Assembly: GCA_021375695.1 (NCBI GenBank) | Contig: JAEPKX010000006.1 | Span: 1-63,611, forward strand | DNA length: 63,611 bases | Direction: 5' to 3' | DNA from: Candidatus Igneacidithiobacillus taupoensis | GTDB taxonomy: Bacteria; Pseudomonadota; Gammaproteobacteria; Acidithiobacillales; Acidithiobacillaceae | In this document: positions 56,292 to 63,611 of the stretch, piece by piece | Position numbering within the stretch: position 1 is the stretch's first letter | Layout: the number at the start of each line of letters is the position of its first letter | Translations under genes and position numbers: made by a program | The notes under the pieces: model-generated | The model's input: only the letters and a program-made list of their open reading frames with translations | Databases searched by the model: none | What the model was told of the DNA's origin: nothing

Positions 56292-56899
56292 TCCGTCACT
56301 CCTAGATTGGCTATTTTCAACTGCAAGAATGCTCGATAGGGATCTTGTACCGGTAAGGCAGCCAGGGCTTTTTCATAATCTTGACGGGCAAGGTCCAGGT
56401 GCTGCAGGGCCATTTCAGCATCGCCGCGAAGCTCCCATGCCAAAACGGCAAAAGCAGGATCCTTGTGGGGCAGGACGTGCAGGGCGAGCTGAGGCTTTTT
56501 CTGTTCCAGGTAGAGCCTGGCCAGGCGGATCTGGGCCATGGCTTGCATCCCCGTTGGCAGGGAGCGATCTTGGCTCAAGAATCGTAATTGTGCCTCCGCC
56601 CCTTGGAAATTGTGGGCATCCAGGTCCAGTTGCGCCAAATAAAAATGGGCCATTTTGCCATAGGCCAGCTTGCCGTAGTCATGAACAAGGGTTTCTGCAC
56701 TGGCTCTGGCGGTAGCTGTCTGGCCTGCGGCCAAACTCATTTGCAATTCGTTGAAAAGGACTGCTGCGTGGGCTGCCTGGGCGCGCTGGTGTTTGTCATA
56801 TGCAAAAAATGCAAGTAAAGCAAACAAGATCAAAACAGATATGATCAGCACCAATTTGCTATGGCGCTGCAACCATGCACTGAGTTCTGGACCAGTCAC
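56288..56899 (-). CDS. yfgM: YfgM-like SecYEG-associated TPR protein
   Basis: A 203-residue protein with a short cytoplasmic start, one membrane segment (about 16-34, LVLIISVLILFALLAFF) and a periplasmic TPR-like region. LDLARQDYEKALAALP near the C terminus is typical. YfgM tethers periplasmic chaperones to SecYEG and sits beside BamB in E. coli as well. The start is GTG at 56899, which overlaps hisS by 4 bp. Confidence 0.88.
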   Translation of the reverse strand: MTGPELSAWLQRHSKLVLIISVLILFALLAFFAYDKHQRAQAAHAAVLFNELQMSLAAGQTATARASAETLVHDYGKLAYGKMAHFYLAQLDLDAHNFQGAEAQLRFLSQDRSLPTGMQAMAQIRLARLYLEQKKPQLALHVLPHKDPAFAVLAWELRGDAEMALQHLDLARQDYEKALAALPVQDPYRAFLQLKIANLGVTE

Positions 56900-58203
56900 G
56901 ACAATTTTCCCACCGCATCGGATGGCGCAGTAGTATGAGGATGGCCCCGCTCAAAATCAACGCCAAGGGATCGCAGACCTTGCTCCAGCAGGGTCCAACT
57001 GCCCTGCCATTGACCATTACCCGCCTGTTCTTTGAGGAGCACATTGGCATCGTGAAGCTCACGCTCCCCCAGCAGCGCCTGCAAACGTGCTGCGGAACGC
57101 TGGGCAGCTTTCAATAACTGTTTCACGGAACCGGGTCCTGCCATCACTACGCTGACCCCCTGCCGACGAAGATTTTGGCATGTTTGGAGAACGGCACCGA
57201 GTGCCGGTTCGTCCAAGGCACCAAGAAAGAGCTCTGGTCTTGGGGATGGCTGGACTGGGGTCAGGGTCAGCAAGCGCTCCATGCCCAGGGCAAAACCCAC
57301 TGCCGGGACGAATCCCCCGCCTAATTGCTCCACCAGTCCATCATAACGGCCACCGGCCAGCACCGTGGCCTGACTGCCCAAACCCTCCGCCACCCATTCG
57401 AAGACCGTGCGATGATAGTAGTCGAGGCCGCGCACCAGCCGGGGATTGATCTGGTACGGAATCCCCAGATCGTCGAGCAACCGTTGCACGAGGGCGAAAT
57501 GTTCCGCGGACTCTGGATCCAGATGGTCCAACAGCTTGGGTGCGTCTTGGGCAATAGCCTGGCAGCCGGCCATCTTGCAATCCAGCACCCGGAGCGGGTT
57601 ACGCTCCATCCGGCTCTGGCAGTCCGCGCAGAGGGAATCGCGCTGGGGACGCAGGTATGCCAACAGCTGCTCCCGATAGCTGGCACGCGCCGCAGGTGTA
57701 CCCAGCGAGTTCAACTGTAACTGTGCAGGCACGCCTGCTGCAGCCAGAAGGTGTGCAGAAAGAGCTATGAGCTCCGCATCGGTAGCAGCCCCGCCATTAC
57801 CAAAAAATTCCACTCCCAATTGATGAAATTGTCGATACCTACCTTTTTGTGGGCGCTCATGGCGAAACATCGGACCCAGGTAATAGACCCGAGGGGATTG
57901 TCCGCGTAACAACCCATGCTCGATCATTGCCCTTGCGACCCCTGCCGTCCCCTCAGGACGGAGGGTCAGGGACACTCCATTGCGGTCCTGAAAGGTATAC
58001 ATTTCCTTCTGGACAATATCCGTGATATCACCAATGGCGCGGGCGAAGAGAATACTTTGCTCCAGGATCGGTGTGCGCACTTCGCCCACACCATAGACCC
58101 GAAGAATATCGCGAAAAAGCGATTCCAGGCGCTGCCAGGATGCGGATTCCGGGGGCAGAATGTCATTCATTCCCCGCACGGCATGGAGGGTTAACTCAGC
58201 CAA
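56896..58203 (-). CDS. hisS: Histidyl-tRNA synthetase
   Basis: A 435-residue class II synthetase. AVRGMNDILPPESASW opens it; LRPEGTAGVARA, YLGPMFRHERPQKGRYRQFHQLG and the histidine-specific LVRGLDYYHRTVFEW and GGGRYDG-type loop (LAGGRYDGLVEQLGG) follow. The C-terminal anticodon domain is present. It has the catalytic residues that hisZ lacks. There is no ATG at the family start; TTG at 58203, seven bases after the ispG stop, is the inferred start. Confidence 0.95.
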   Translation of the reverse strand: MAELTLHAVRGMNDILPPESASWQRLESLFRDILRVYGVGEVRTPILEQSILFARAIGDITDIVQKEMYTFQDRNGVSLTLRPEGTAGVARAMIEHGLLRGQSPRVYYLGPMFRHERPQKGRYRQFHQLGVEFFGNGGAATDAELIALSAHLLAAAGVPAQLQLNSLGTPAARASYREQLLAYLRPQRDSLCADCQSRMERNPLRVLDCKMAGCQAIAQDAPKLLDHLDPESAEHFALVQRLLDDLGIPYQINPRLVRGLDYYHRTVFEWVAEGLGSQATVLAGGRYDGLVEQLGGGFVPAVGFALGMERLLTLTPVQPSPRPELFLGALDEPALGAVLQTCQNLRRQGVSVVMAGPGSVKQLLKAAQRSAARLQALLGERELHDANVLLKEQAGNGQWQGSWTLLEQGLRSLGVDFERGHPHTTAPSDAVGKLS

Positions 58204-58209
58204 AGGGAA

Positions 58210-59310
58210 TCAATGCTCACCGCGGGCAGCCTTGCGCTCCGCCACTTCCGCTCGAATCCGTTGCTCCAGGACATCGACAATGTCTTGATTTTCCACACGA
58301 TCAACCTGATGACCGCGATAATAGAGGATGCTTCGCTTGTCCCCGCCAGCAAGACCAATATCAGCCTCTTTCGCCTCGCCAATTCCATTCACCACACAGC
58401 CAATCACGGAAACATCCATGGGTTCCAGGATATCCTCCAGGCGAGCCTCCAGGGCATTGATGGTCTGGATCACATCAAATTCCTGACGGGAACAGGAGGG
58501 GCAAGCGATCAAATTGATGCCTTTTTGGCGCAAATGCAGACTCTTTAGAATATCAAAACCAACACGAATCTCTTCCACCGGATCGGCTGCCAGAGATACA
58601 CGAATCGTGTCACCAATTCCCTCGTTGAGTAACAACCCCAAACCAATGGCTGACTTTACCGTGCCTGAGCGAAGCCCGCCGGCCTCGGTAATTCCCAGGT
58701 GCAATGGATAGTCTACCTGTTGTGCCAGGAGCCGATAGGCAGCAACTGCAAGGAAAACATCCGATGCCTTTACACTGATTTTGACATCATGGAAATTGAG
58801 TTCATCGAGAATCGCCACATGCCGAAGCGCGGATTCCACCAGTGCTTCGGGGGTGGGTTCCCCGTATTTTTCCTGAAGATCCTTTTCCAAAGATCCCGCA
58901 TTGACCCCGATGCGGATGGGAATGCCCCGATCCTTGGCCATCTCCACCACCAAACGCACCTTGTCCATGGCGCCGATATTGCCGGGATTGATGCGCAACC
59001 CATCCACACCATTTTCCATCACTTGCAGGGCAATGCGATGATCAAAGTGGATATCGGCCACCAACGGCACCTCTACCTGCGCGCGAATGGCCTTGAACGC
59101 TTCCGCAGCCTCCATGCTGGGTACCGAGACGCGCACAATGTCTGCGCCAACGGCTTCCAGGCGACGAATCTGGGCAACGGTAGCCGCCACATCACGGGTT
59201 TCGGTATTGGTCATACTTTGCACCGAGATGGGTGCATCGCCACCAATGGCTACTTTACCAACGTGAATCTGGCGGCTTTTACGCCGCTGAATGGGCGATT
59301 GATGCTGCAT
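58210..59310 (-). CDS. ispG: 4-hydroxy-3-methylbut-2-enyl-diphosphate synthase
   Basis: A 366-residue enzyme of the MEP isoprenoid pathway. A TIM barrel starts with [20 protein letters not shown], and the C-terminal [4Fe-4S] domain has [10 protein letters not shown] and [16 protein letters not shown], which supply the three cysteines. ATG at 59310 has GAGG six bases upstream and agrees with the family length. The frame is open another 400 bases, but that part lies over rodZ and is not coding. It overlaps rodZ by 32 bp. Confidence 0.95.
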   Translation of the reverse strand: MQHQSPIQRRKSRQIHVGKVAIGGDAPISVQSMTNTETRDVAATVAQIRRLEAVGADIVRVSVPSMEAAEAFKAIRAQVEVPLVADIHFDHRIALQVMENGVDGLRINPGNIGAMDKVRLVVEMAKDRGIPIRIGVNAGSLEKDLQEKYGEPTPEALVESALRHVAILDELNFHDVKISVKASDVFLAVAAYRLLAQQVDYPLHLGITEAGGLRSGTVKSAIGLGLLLNEGIGDTIRVSLAADPVEEIRVGFDILKSLHLRQKGINLIACPSCSRQEFDVIQTINALEARLEDILEPMDVSVIGCVVNGIGEAKEADIGLAGGDKRSILYYRGHQVDRVENQDIVDVLEQRIRAEVAERKAARGEH

Positions 59311-60283
59311 GGCTGACCTCTTCAGAAGAAAGGGTACTGCTGGTGGACGGCGAAACCGCAGCGAACCCCTGGTTGACGCTCGATTGGTTTCTTGATGATT
59401 GTGCCGCGCCCGAAGGGTTGACGGCAAGACCAGAGGGAGATTTGCTGACAGCGGAAGAAGTCCTTGCCGTGGGCGAAACGGGAGCAGTCCCGATCGTAAG
59501 ACGCGCAACACCCAGGTCATTGGCAGGCAAGGGAACGCGCTTGCCATGGTAAAATACCATGGCTGCACTGGCCCTACCCAGCAAGATTTGGTAGGGAGGA
59601 GTCCCCGTGCTGATACTGTGCTGCTCACCTGCATGGGCCAAGGTCGAAAGCAGGATCCGGCCAGAGGCGTCACGAACCTGTACCCAACAATCCCCCGTAA
59701 AGCTGAGCTGGAGGGCATTCTCGGCAGAAGCAGAAAGGCCAGAAGCGGTGGCCGCCACCAGGGGTGCAGCAGTGGTTACTGGCGTAATGTTGCCGCTTTG
59801 GGTGGGAACGCTCACCGGGGCTGGCTGCGATAGGGCGACAGTGGGTGCTGCAGCCGATGAAGTCGCAGCTACCATTTGCCGCGTGCTACGGTCACTTTGC
59901 CCCCAGATCCACCATGCCAACCCGATCAGCAGGATTGCCAGGAAAATGGAAAGGAAGAGGGTCTTTCGTCCATAATCCAACAGAGGAATATTGCTGCGCG
60001 GCAAAACCTCGCTGGAGGGGCGCAGGGAGGTCCCCCCCGTATACTGATCATAGGCTTCCAAGAAGGGGCTTGGATCCAATTGCAGCAACCTTGAGTAATT
60101 GCGCAAATAGCCACGCGTAAAGGCAGGGCCAGGCAAAAGCTGGAAATCACCCCGTTCCATTGCTTCGACCTGTGCCGAAGTGATGTGCAGTTGCCTGGCA
60201 ACATCTGCAATCTGCAAACCCATCTCGATGCGACGGGTCGCCAAACCTTTCAGCACATCACCAATGACGGAAGAATCGGTCAT
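59279..60283 (-). CDS. rodZ: Cell-shape protein RodZ
   Basis: A 334-residue protein with an N-terminal HTH_25 domain (residues ~5-75, [21 protein letters not shown]), then a membrane segment (about 107-128, [19 protein letters not shown]), and an Ser/Thr/Ala/Pro-rich periplasmic linker. A DUF4115 domain follows ([19 protein letters not shown]), with a long Ser-rich tail. RodZ couples MreB to the wall-synthesis machinery. ATG at 60283 overlaps pilF by 4 bp, and the end overlaps ispG by 32 bp. Confidence 0.92.
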   Translation of the reverse strand: MTDSSVIGDVLKGLATRRIEMGLQIADVARQLHITSAQVEAMERGDFQLLPGPAFTRGYLRNYSRLLQLDPSPFLEAYDQYTGGTSLRPSSEVLPRSNIPLLDYGRKTLFLSIFLAILLIGLAWWIWGQSDRSTRQMVAATSSAAAPTVALSQPAPVSVPTQSGNITPVTTAAPLVAATASGLSASAENALQLSFTGDCWVQVRDASGRILLSTLAHAGEQHSISTGTPPYQILLGRASAAMVFYHGKRVPLPANDLGVARLTIGTAPVSPTARTSSAVSKSPSGLAVNPSGAAQSSRNQSSVNQGFAAVSPSTSSTLSSEEVSHAASIAHSAA

Positions 60284-61137
60284 GGGGTTGTACCCAAACC
60301 CAGGAGTTCGCTTTGGGCCTGCTTTCCGGCTGCGGAATAGGGGCTGGCATTGACACAACGCTCCCAAAATTCCCGGGCCCGCGCTACCTGACCTTGCCGC
60401 TTTGCAATCTGTCCAGCAAGCAATAACGCCTCGGCATTGTCGGGTTCCTGTGCGAGCACCCCTTGCAAATGCGCAAAAGCGTTCTGGAGATTTCCTTCTT
60501 GCCAATCCATTTGTGCCCACAGTAACAGTGCGGGAGGATAGCCAGGTTTGAAATACAGGGCCTTCTCGATGGCAGCCAAGGCTTTCTGCTCTTCTTTCAG
60601 TTTATGATAGGCGACTGCCAGATTGGTCCAGGCAAACTCCGGCGTACCGTAGAGGGGATCGGCAACCGCCTTGCGCAATTCTTGAATGGCAGCCGCATAG
60701 TCCCCCTGCTCCAGCAAAAAAGCACCATAGTTGTTATGAAATTGTGGATTACCAGGATCCTCTGCCAGGGCATGTCGAAAAGATTCGCTGGCGAGCTTCC
60801 CCTGCCCCAAGGCTTGGTAAGCAAGTCCCAACACATTATAGGTGTCACCATGCTTCCCAGGCTGGGCCAATGCCTCCTGCAGTTCTCGAACCGCCGCGCG
60901 GGGATGACCATTTTGTAAATAGGCCGTACCCAGGGAAGTATAAATGGCAACCTGATCTGGGGGGCCTGCCTGCAAAGATGCAGCCGGATTGGGCGGGGCA
61001 TGACGAGCAGCTGCAGCCGCCTCTTCGGCAGGATTGAGGGCTTTTCCCTTGTCGCCAAAGATTCCACAGGAAGCGACAAAAAAAACAGTAAAAACCAGTA
61101 GCAGACCCTGCCCACCAATCCGCAGCGCCTTGTTCAT
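60280..61137 (-). CDS. pilF: Type IV pilus assembly lipoprotein PilF/PilW
   Basis: A 285-residue TPR lipoprotein: FVASC lipobox (Cys24), an Ala/Pro-rich linker, then about six TPR units (AIYTSLGTAYLQNGHPRAAV, YNVLGLAYQALGQGKLASE, NYGAFLLEQGDYAAAIQEL). PilF pilots the PilQ secretin to the outer membrane. Its partner pilC is 58 kb away in the window. ATG at 61137 overlaps the rlmN stop by 4 bp, the usual neighbour. Confidence 0.9.
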   Translation of the reverse strand: MNKALRIGGQGLLLVFTVFFVASCGIFGDKGKALNPAEEAAAAARHAPPNPAASLQAGPPDQVAIYTSLGTAYLQNGHPRAAVRELQEALAQPGKHGDTYNVLGLAYQALGQGKLASESFRHALAEDPGNPQFHNNYGAFLLEQGDYAAAIQELRKAVADPLYGTPEFAWTNLAVAYHKLKEEQKALAAIEKALYFKPGYPPALLLWAQMDWQEGNLQNAFAHLQGVLAQEPDNAEALLLAGQIAKRQGQVARAREFWERCVNASPYSAAGKQAQSELLGLGTTP

Positions 61138-62225
61138 CCTGCCGCCTTCAGGGGAAAAGCACGACGTCCCGAGCGTACTTGTCCGGCCAGTTGCCCGCAA
61201 GCTGCCGCAATATCTTCACCGCGGGTCTTGCGAGTGACGGTCATCAACCCGGCGCGCAACATGATCTCGCGAAAACTGTCGATTCGATCTGGGGTACTGC
61301 GCTGGTAATTGGTTCCAGGAAAGGAATTGAACGGGATCAGGTTCACCAGCGCAGGGATACCTTCCAGCAGTCGCACCAGCTCGCGTGCATGCTGTTTTTC
61401 GTCATTGACGCCATGGAGCATGACATACTCAAAGGTAATACGACGCCTCGGTGGCAGTGGATAGGCACGGCAGGCAGCCAGCAATTCTTCCAGCGGATAA
61501 TGACGATTGAGGGGAACCAGTTCATCCCGGATTTCGTTGCGTGTGGCATGTAGGCTGATGGCGAGATTGACCGGGCTTTCCCGACCCAATTGAAACAAGC
61601 CTGGCAGTACTCCTGCCGTGCTGACGGTGATCCTTCTGGAACTCAAGCCATAGCCAAAGTCATCCAAGAGCAGGGAAATGGCAGGCAGGACATGGCGCAG
61701 GTTGAGCAACGGTTCTCCCATGCCCATGAATACCACATTACTGATGGCGTCCAGGCCCAAGAGCCGACGCGCCACCCGGATTTGCGCAATGATCTCATGG
61801 GTTTCCAGATTGCGCCGCAAGCCCTGTGCACCGGTCGCGCAAAAACTGCAGGCAAGGGAGCAGCCGACCTGGGAAGAAATGCACAGGGTAGCTCTACTCT
61901 CTTCCGGAATGAAAACAGTTTCTATGGCATTTCCATCGGGCAATGCCAACAGCCACTTTCGGGTCCCATCTTGGGCTTGATGATCTGCAAGGACGGAAGG
62001 CTCCTCCCATCTCGTTTCCTCAGCCAGGCGCCGGCGAAGATTTTTGCTGATGTTGGTCATCAACAAAGCATCTTCCACTTGACGAGCGTGAAGCCACTGC
62101 AGGATCTGTCCAGCACGGAAACGTGGCTCTCCCCAGTCAGCAAGAAGATTTTCCAGGCCAGCCCGATCCAGTCCCAATATGTGGGGCCGGTAATCTGCAT
62201 TGGCGAGGGTGGAGCGCACCATCAT
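61134..62225 (-). CDS. rlmN: 23S rRNA/tRNA adenine-C2 methyltransferase RlmN
   Basis: A 363-residue radical SAM methyltransferase that modifies A2503 of 23S rRNA and A37 of some tRNAs. The iron-sulfur motif [11 protein letters not shown] (CxxxCxxC) is near 125, with [10 protein letters not shown] and NLAISLHA downstream and the methylated cysteine region near the C terminus ([10 protein letters not shown]). Two ATGs (62225 and 62222) are possible; either overlaps the ndk stop. Confidence 0.95.
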   Translation of the reverse strand: MMVRSTLANADYRPHILGLDRAGLENLLADWGEPRFRAGQILQWLHARQVEDALLMTNISKNLRRRLAEETRWEEPSVLADHQAQDGTRKWLLALPDGNAIETVFIPEESRATLCISSQVGCSLACSFCATGAQGLRRNLETHEIIAQIRVARRLLGLDAISNVVFMGMGEPLLNLRHVLPAISLLLDDFGYGLSSRRITVSTAGVLPGLFQLGRESPVNLAISLHATRNEIRDELVPLNRHYPLEELLAACRAYPLPPRRRITFEYVMLHGVNDEKQHARELVRLLEGIPALVNLIPFNSFPGTNYQRSTPDRIDSFREIMLRAGLMTVTRKTRGEDIAAACGQLAGQVRSGRRAFPLKAAG

Positions 62226-62650
62226 GGGCGCGGACAGAGCTCCTGCTGAGAGAAAAAATACGAGATCTCCCAGGCAGCACTTTCGGCACTATCGGATCCA
62301 TGGACGGCATTGGCATCAATACTCTCGGCAAAGTCCGCACGGATGGTGCCTGGGGCTGCGTCCTTGGGATTGGTGGCTCCCATCAGCTCCCTGTTTTTGC
62401 TGATGGCATCCTCTCCTTCCAGTACCGAGACCAATACGGGTCCACTACTCATAAAAGCACAGAGTTCGCCATAAAATGGACGGTCCTTGTGGACAGCATA
62501 AAAGCCTCCCGCATCTTCTGCACTCAATTGCATCATCCGCGCCGCAATGATTCGCAGACCCGCATTTTCAAATCGCGCAAGAATGGCTCCAATGGCATTT
62601 TTGGCGACGGCATCGGGCTTGATGATGGATAAAGTGCGCTCCAGGCTCAT
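62222..62650 (-). CDS. ndk: Nucleoside diphosphate kinase
   Basis: A 142-residue enzyme that equilibrates NTPs and NDPs. [15 protein letters not shown] opens it, [20 protein letters not shown] and the catalytic histidine motif [10 protein letters not shown] follow. Length and ends match the family. It heads ndk-rlmN-pilF-rodZ-ispG-hisS, where every junction is an overlap or shorter than 10 bp. The 85-bp gap upstream, to the DUF1641 gene, should hold its promoter. Confidence 0.96.
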   Translation of the reverse strand: MSLERTLSIIKPDAVAKNAIGAILARFENAGLRIIAARMMQLSAEDAGGFYAVHKDRPFYGELCAFMSSGPVLVSVLEGEDAISKNRELMGATNPKDAAPGTIRADFAESIDANAVHGSDSAESAAWEISYFFSQQELCPRP

Positions 62651-62735
62651 ACTGTTCCTCACGGATAGTCCAGAAATTTGGCATAAGCGTATCACCCAGG
62701 AGGCTTGTGGGCAATTTGACAAGCGGATGAAAGCG

Positions 62736-63587
62736 CTAGGAAACCTTATTGGGCAACACGCCTGCTTTTTGCAGGTAGATGGGCAACACAGCGACGACGC
62801 GCATTCCCCGCTGGACATCGGGGTCTTTGAGCATATGGTAGAGGCCGCCCAAGCCCCCTGCCTTGCCCTGGGCTTCGTGTTCGGCCGCATCGGCCAGGGC
62901 CTTGGCCATGGCTTTGCCCGAGTGGAGCAAGGCACCCAGACTGCTAAGAAGGGGGTTGTGCTCTTGTTCCTGTACGAGTTGCCCCAGGAGCGATCCCACC
63001 GGGATGGTTTCGGCCAGGAGGCCCAGCTGTCGACTGAGTTCCCCGATCCGTTCCAGATTCCCATCTTCCTGGAGCTGACGGAGCAACTGGAGTGCGGCAA
63101 TCACACTTTCATCGGCCCGGGTCTCTTCCCAAAGGTCCCCGATCCGCTTGATGCTTGCCACCAGATCGTTACCCGCCGCGGATTGCAAGAATTCTTGCAC
63201 GGCCTGGAGGCGGGGCAGGACACTGGCTACCAGGTCCAACAATTGCGGTAGGACCGTCCAGGGAATCTCCCGAATCCTTTCTAGCAAGCTCGGGAGCATA
63301 CCTTGCAACAGCTCGGCGTTCTCTGCCAAAAAGTGGGCATTGTCGCGCAGCCCCCGCAAGATGCCAGACTCCCGCAGGACTTGCAGCGTTGCCAACAGCT
63401 CTTCCAGACTGGCATCCAGCTGATATTTCTCCAGCCATTGGCCAAGGCGCAGCACGGTCGACATGGGCAGAGCCGCGGCAGGACTGCCCATGAGTGCTTC
63501 CGCACCGTTCATCCAATCTCCCAGGCGGGCCAATCCTGCCCATTGCTCCGGGCTTAGGGAAGGCATTTCCTTGCTTTCCTGACGCAT
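62736..63587 (-). CDS. DUF1641 domain protein
   Basis: A 283-residue, mostly helical soluble protein of unknown function. The C-terminal [20 protein letters not shown] is the DUF1641 signature, and the remainder is Leu/Ala/Glu-rich helices. Such proteins are often encoded beside sulfide:quinone oxidoreductase or formate dehydrogenase genes; the neighbour here is outside the window. AAAGGAG upstream supports ATG at 63587; an ATG 21 bases later is possible. Confidence 0.8.
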   Translation of the reverse strand: MRQESKEMPSLSPEQWAGLARLGDWMNGAEALMGSPAAALPMSTVLRLGQWLEKYQLDASLEELLATLQVLRESGILRGLRDNAHFLAENAELLQGMLPSLLERIREIPWTVLPQLLDLVASVLPRLQAVQEFLQSAAGNDLVASIKRIGDLWEETRADESVIAALQLLRQLQEDGNLERIGELSRQLGLLAETIPVGSLLGQLVQEQEHNPLLSSLGALLHSGKAMAKALADAAEHEAQGKAGGLGGLYHMLKDPDVQRGMRVVAVLPIYLQKAGVLPNKVS

Positions 63588-63611
63588 GCATATTCTCCTT
63601 TTCTAGCAATG

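Noticed and set aside
59311-59718. An N-terminal extension of ispG by about 136 residues
   Set aside because: The extra sequence lies over rodZ in another frame, is low in complexity and matches nothing in IspG; a good start with a ribosome site exists at 59310.

Overview
The window reads as a stretch of chromosome from a Gram-negative proteobacterium of moderately high GC. The gene blocks are gammaproteobacterial in order: cinA-type/recA/recX/alaS, hfq-hflX-hflK-hflC-hisZ-purA, ndk-rlmN-pilF-rodZ-ispG-hisS-yfgM-bamB-der, and dapC-dapD-dapE. RecA, the presence of hisZ, a DsrE protein, a DUF1641 protein, several haem and Tat redox proteins and ornithine-lipid genes together suggest an acidophilic sulfur/iron chemolithoautotroph of the Acidithiobacillus type. 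That placement is inference from gene content, not a database result. I found no tRNA, rRNA, CRISPR array, insertion sequence or prophage. The region looks like stable core genome.

Layout. 0-2.7 kb: a PilZ (c-di-GMP) protein, the type IV pilus protein PilC and a convergent DUF4124 protein. 2.6-9.7 kb: gluQ, divergent from thiL, a CinA-type amidase, recA, recX and alaS. 9.7-11.7 kb: an ECF sigma/RskA anti-sigma pair followed by a Tat-exported ferritin-like protein with a perfect 20-bp palindrome in its leader. 11.7-17.6 kb (minus): acs, an alpha-glucan phosphorylase and a divergent Nramp-type transporter with a possible Fur site. 17.7-22.4 kb (minus): dapC-dapD-dapE, then an RlpA-like protein and a sulfotransferase, tightly packed. 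22.5-28 kb: an EamA permease, then gph-ubiG-MTA/SAH deaminase and two lipoprotein cell-wall hydrolases. 28.3-31.1 kb (minus): a DUF3293 protein, an AmpG-like permease, a lipoprotein cytochrome c and a low-complexity lipoprotein resembling the cytochrome's leader and linker.

31.3-41.2 kb holds envelope and polyamine functions: a fatty-acid desaturase, hldD with a UDP-glucuronate-epimerase-like gene, a KefB-type antiporter, an FAH-family enzyme, speA, and olsB-olsA for ornithine lipids. olsB is preceded by four TGTCAT-type repeats at exact 11-bp spacing, a PHO box. 41.3-47.4 kb is the hfq-to-purA operon. 47.6-51 kb carries ppc and a Maf-type pyrophosphatase. 51.1-53.7 kb has a small Tat molybdopterin oxidoreductase with a membrane cytochrome b, a DsrE protein, SixA and a small membrane protein. 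53.7-62.7 kb is the der-to-ndk block, and a DUF1641 protein closes the window.

The genes mostly form operons with ATGA or few-base overlaps, so translational coupling is pervasive. No single novel defence or mobile system is visible. The best leads are the PHO-box/olsBA unit, the ECF/ferritin module with its palindrome, the cytochrome/orphan-linker lipoprotein pair, the terminator that overlaps the AmpG-like start, the altered Nramp and RlpA proteins, and the ten-G tract in the ppc catalytic loop.
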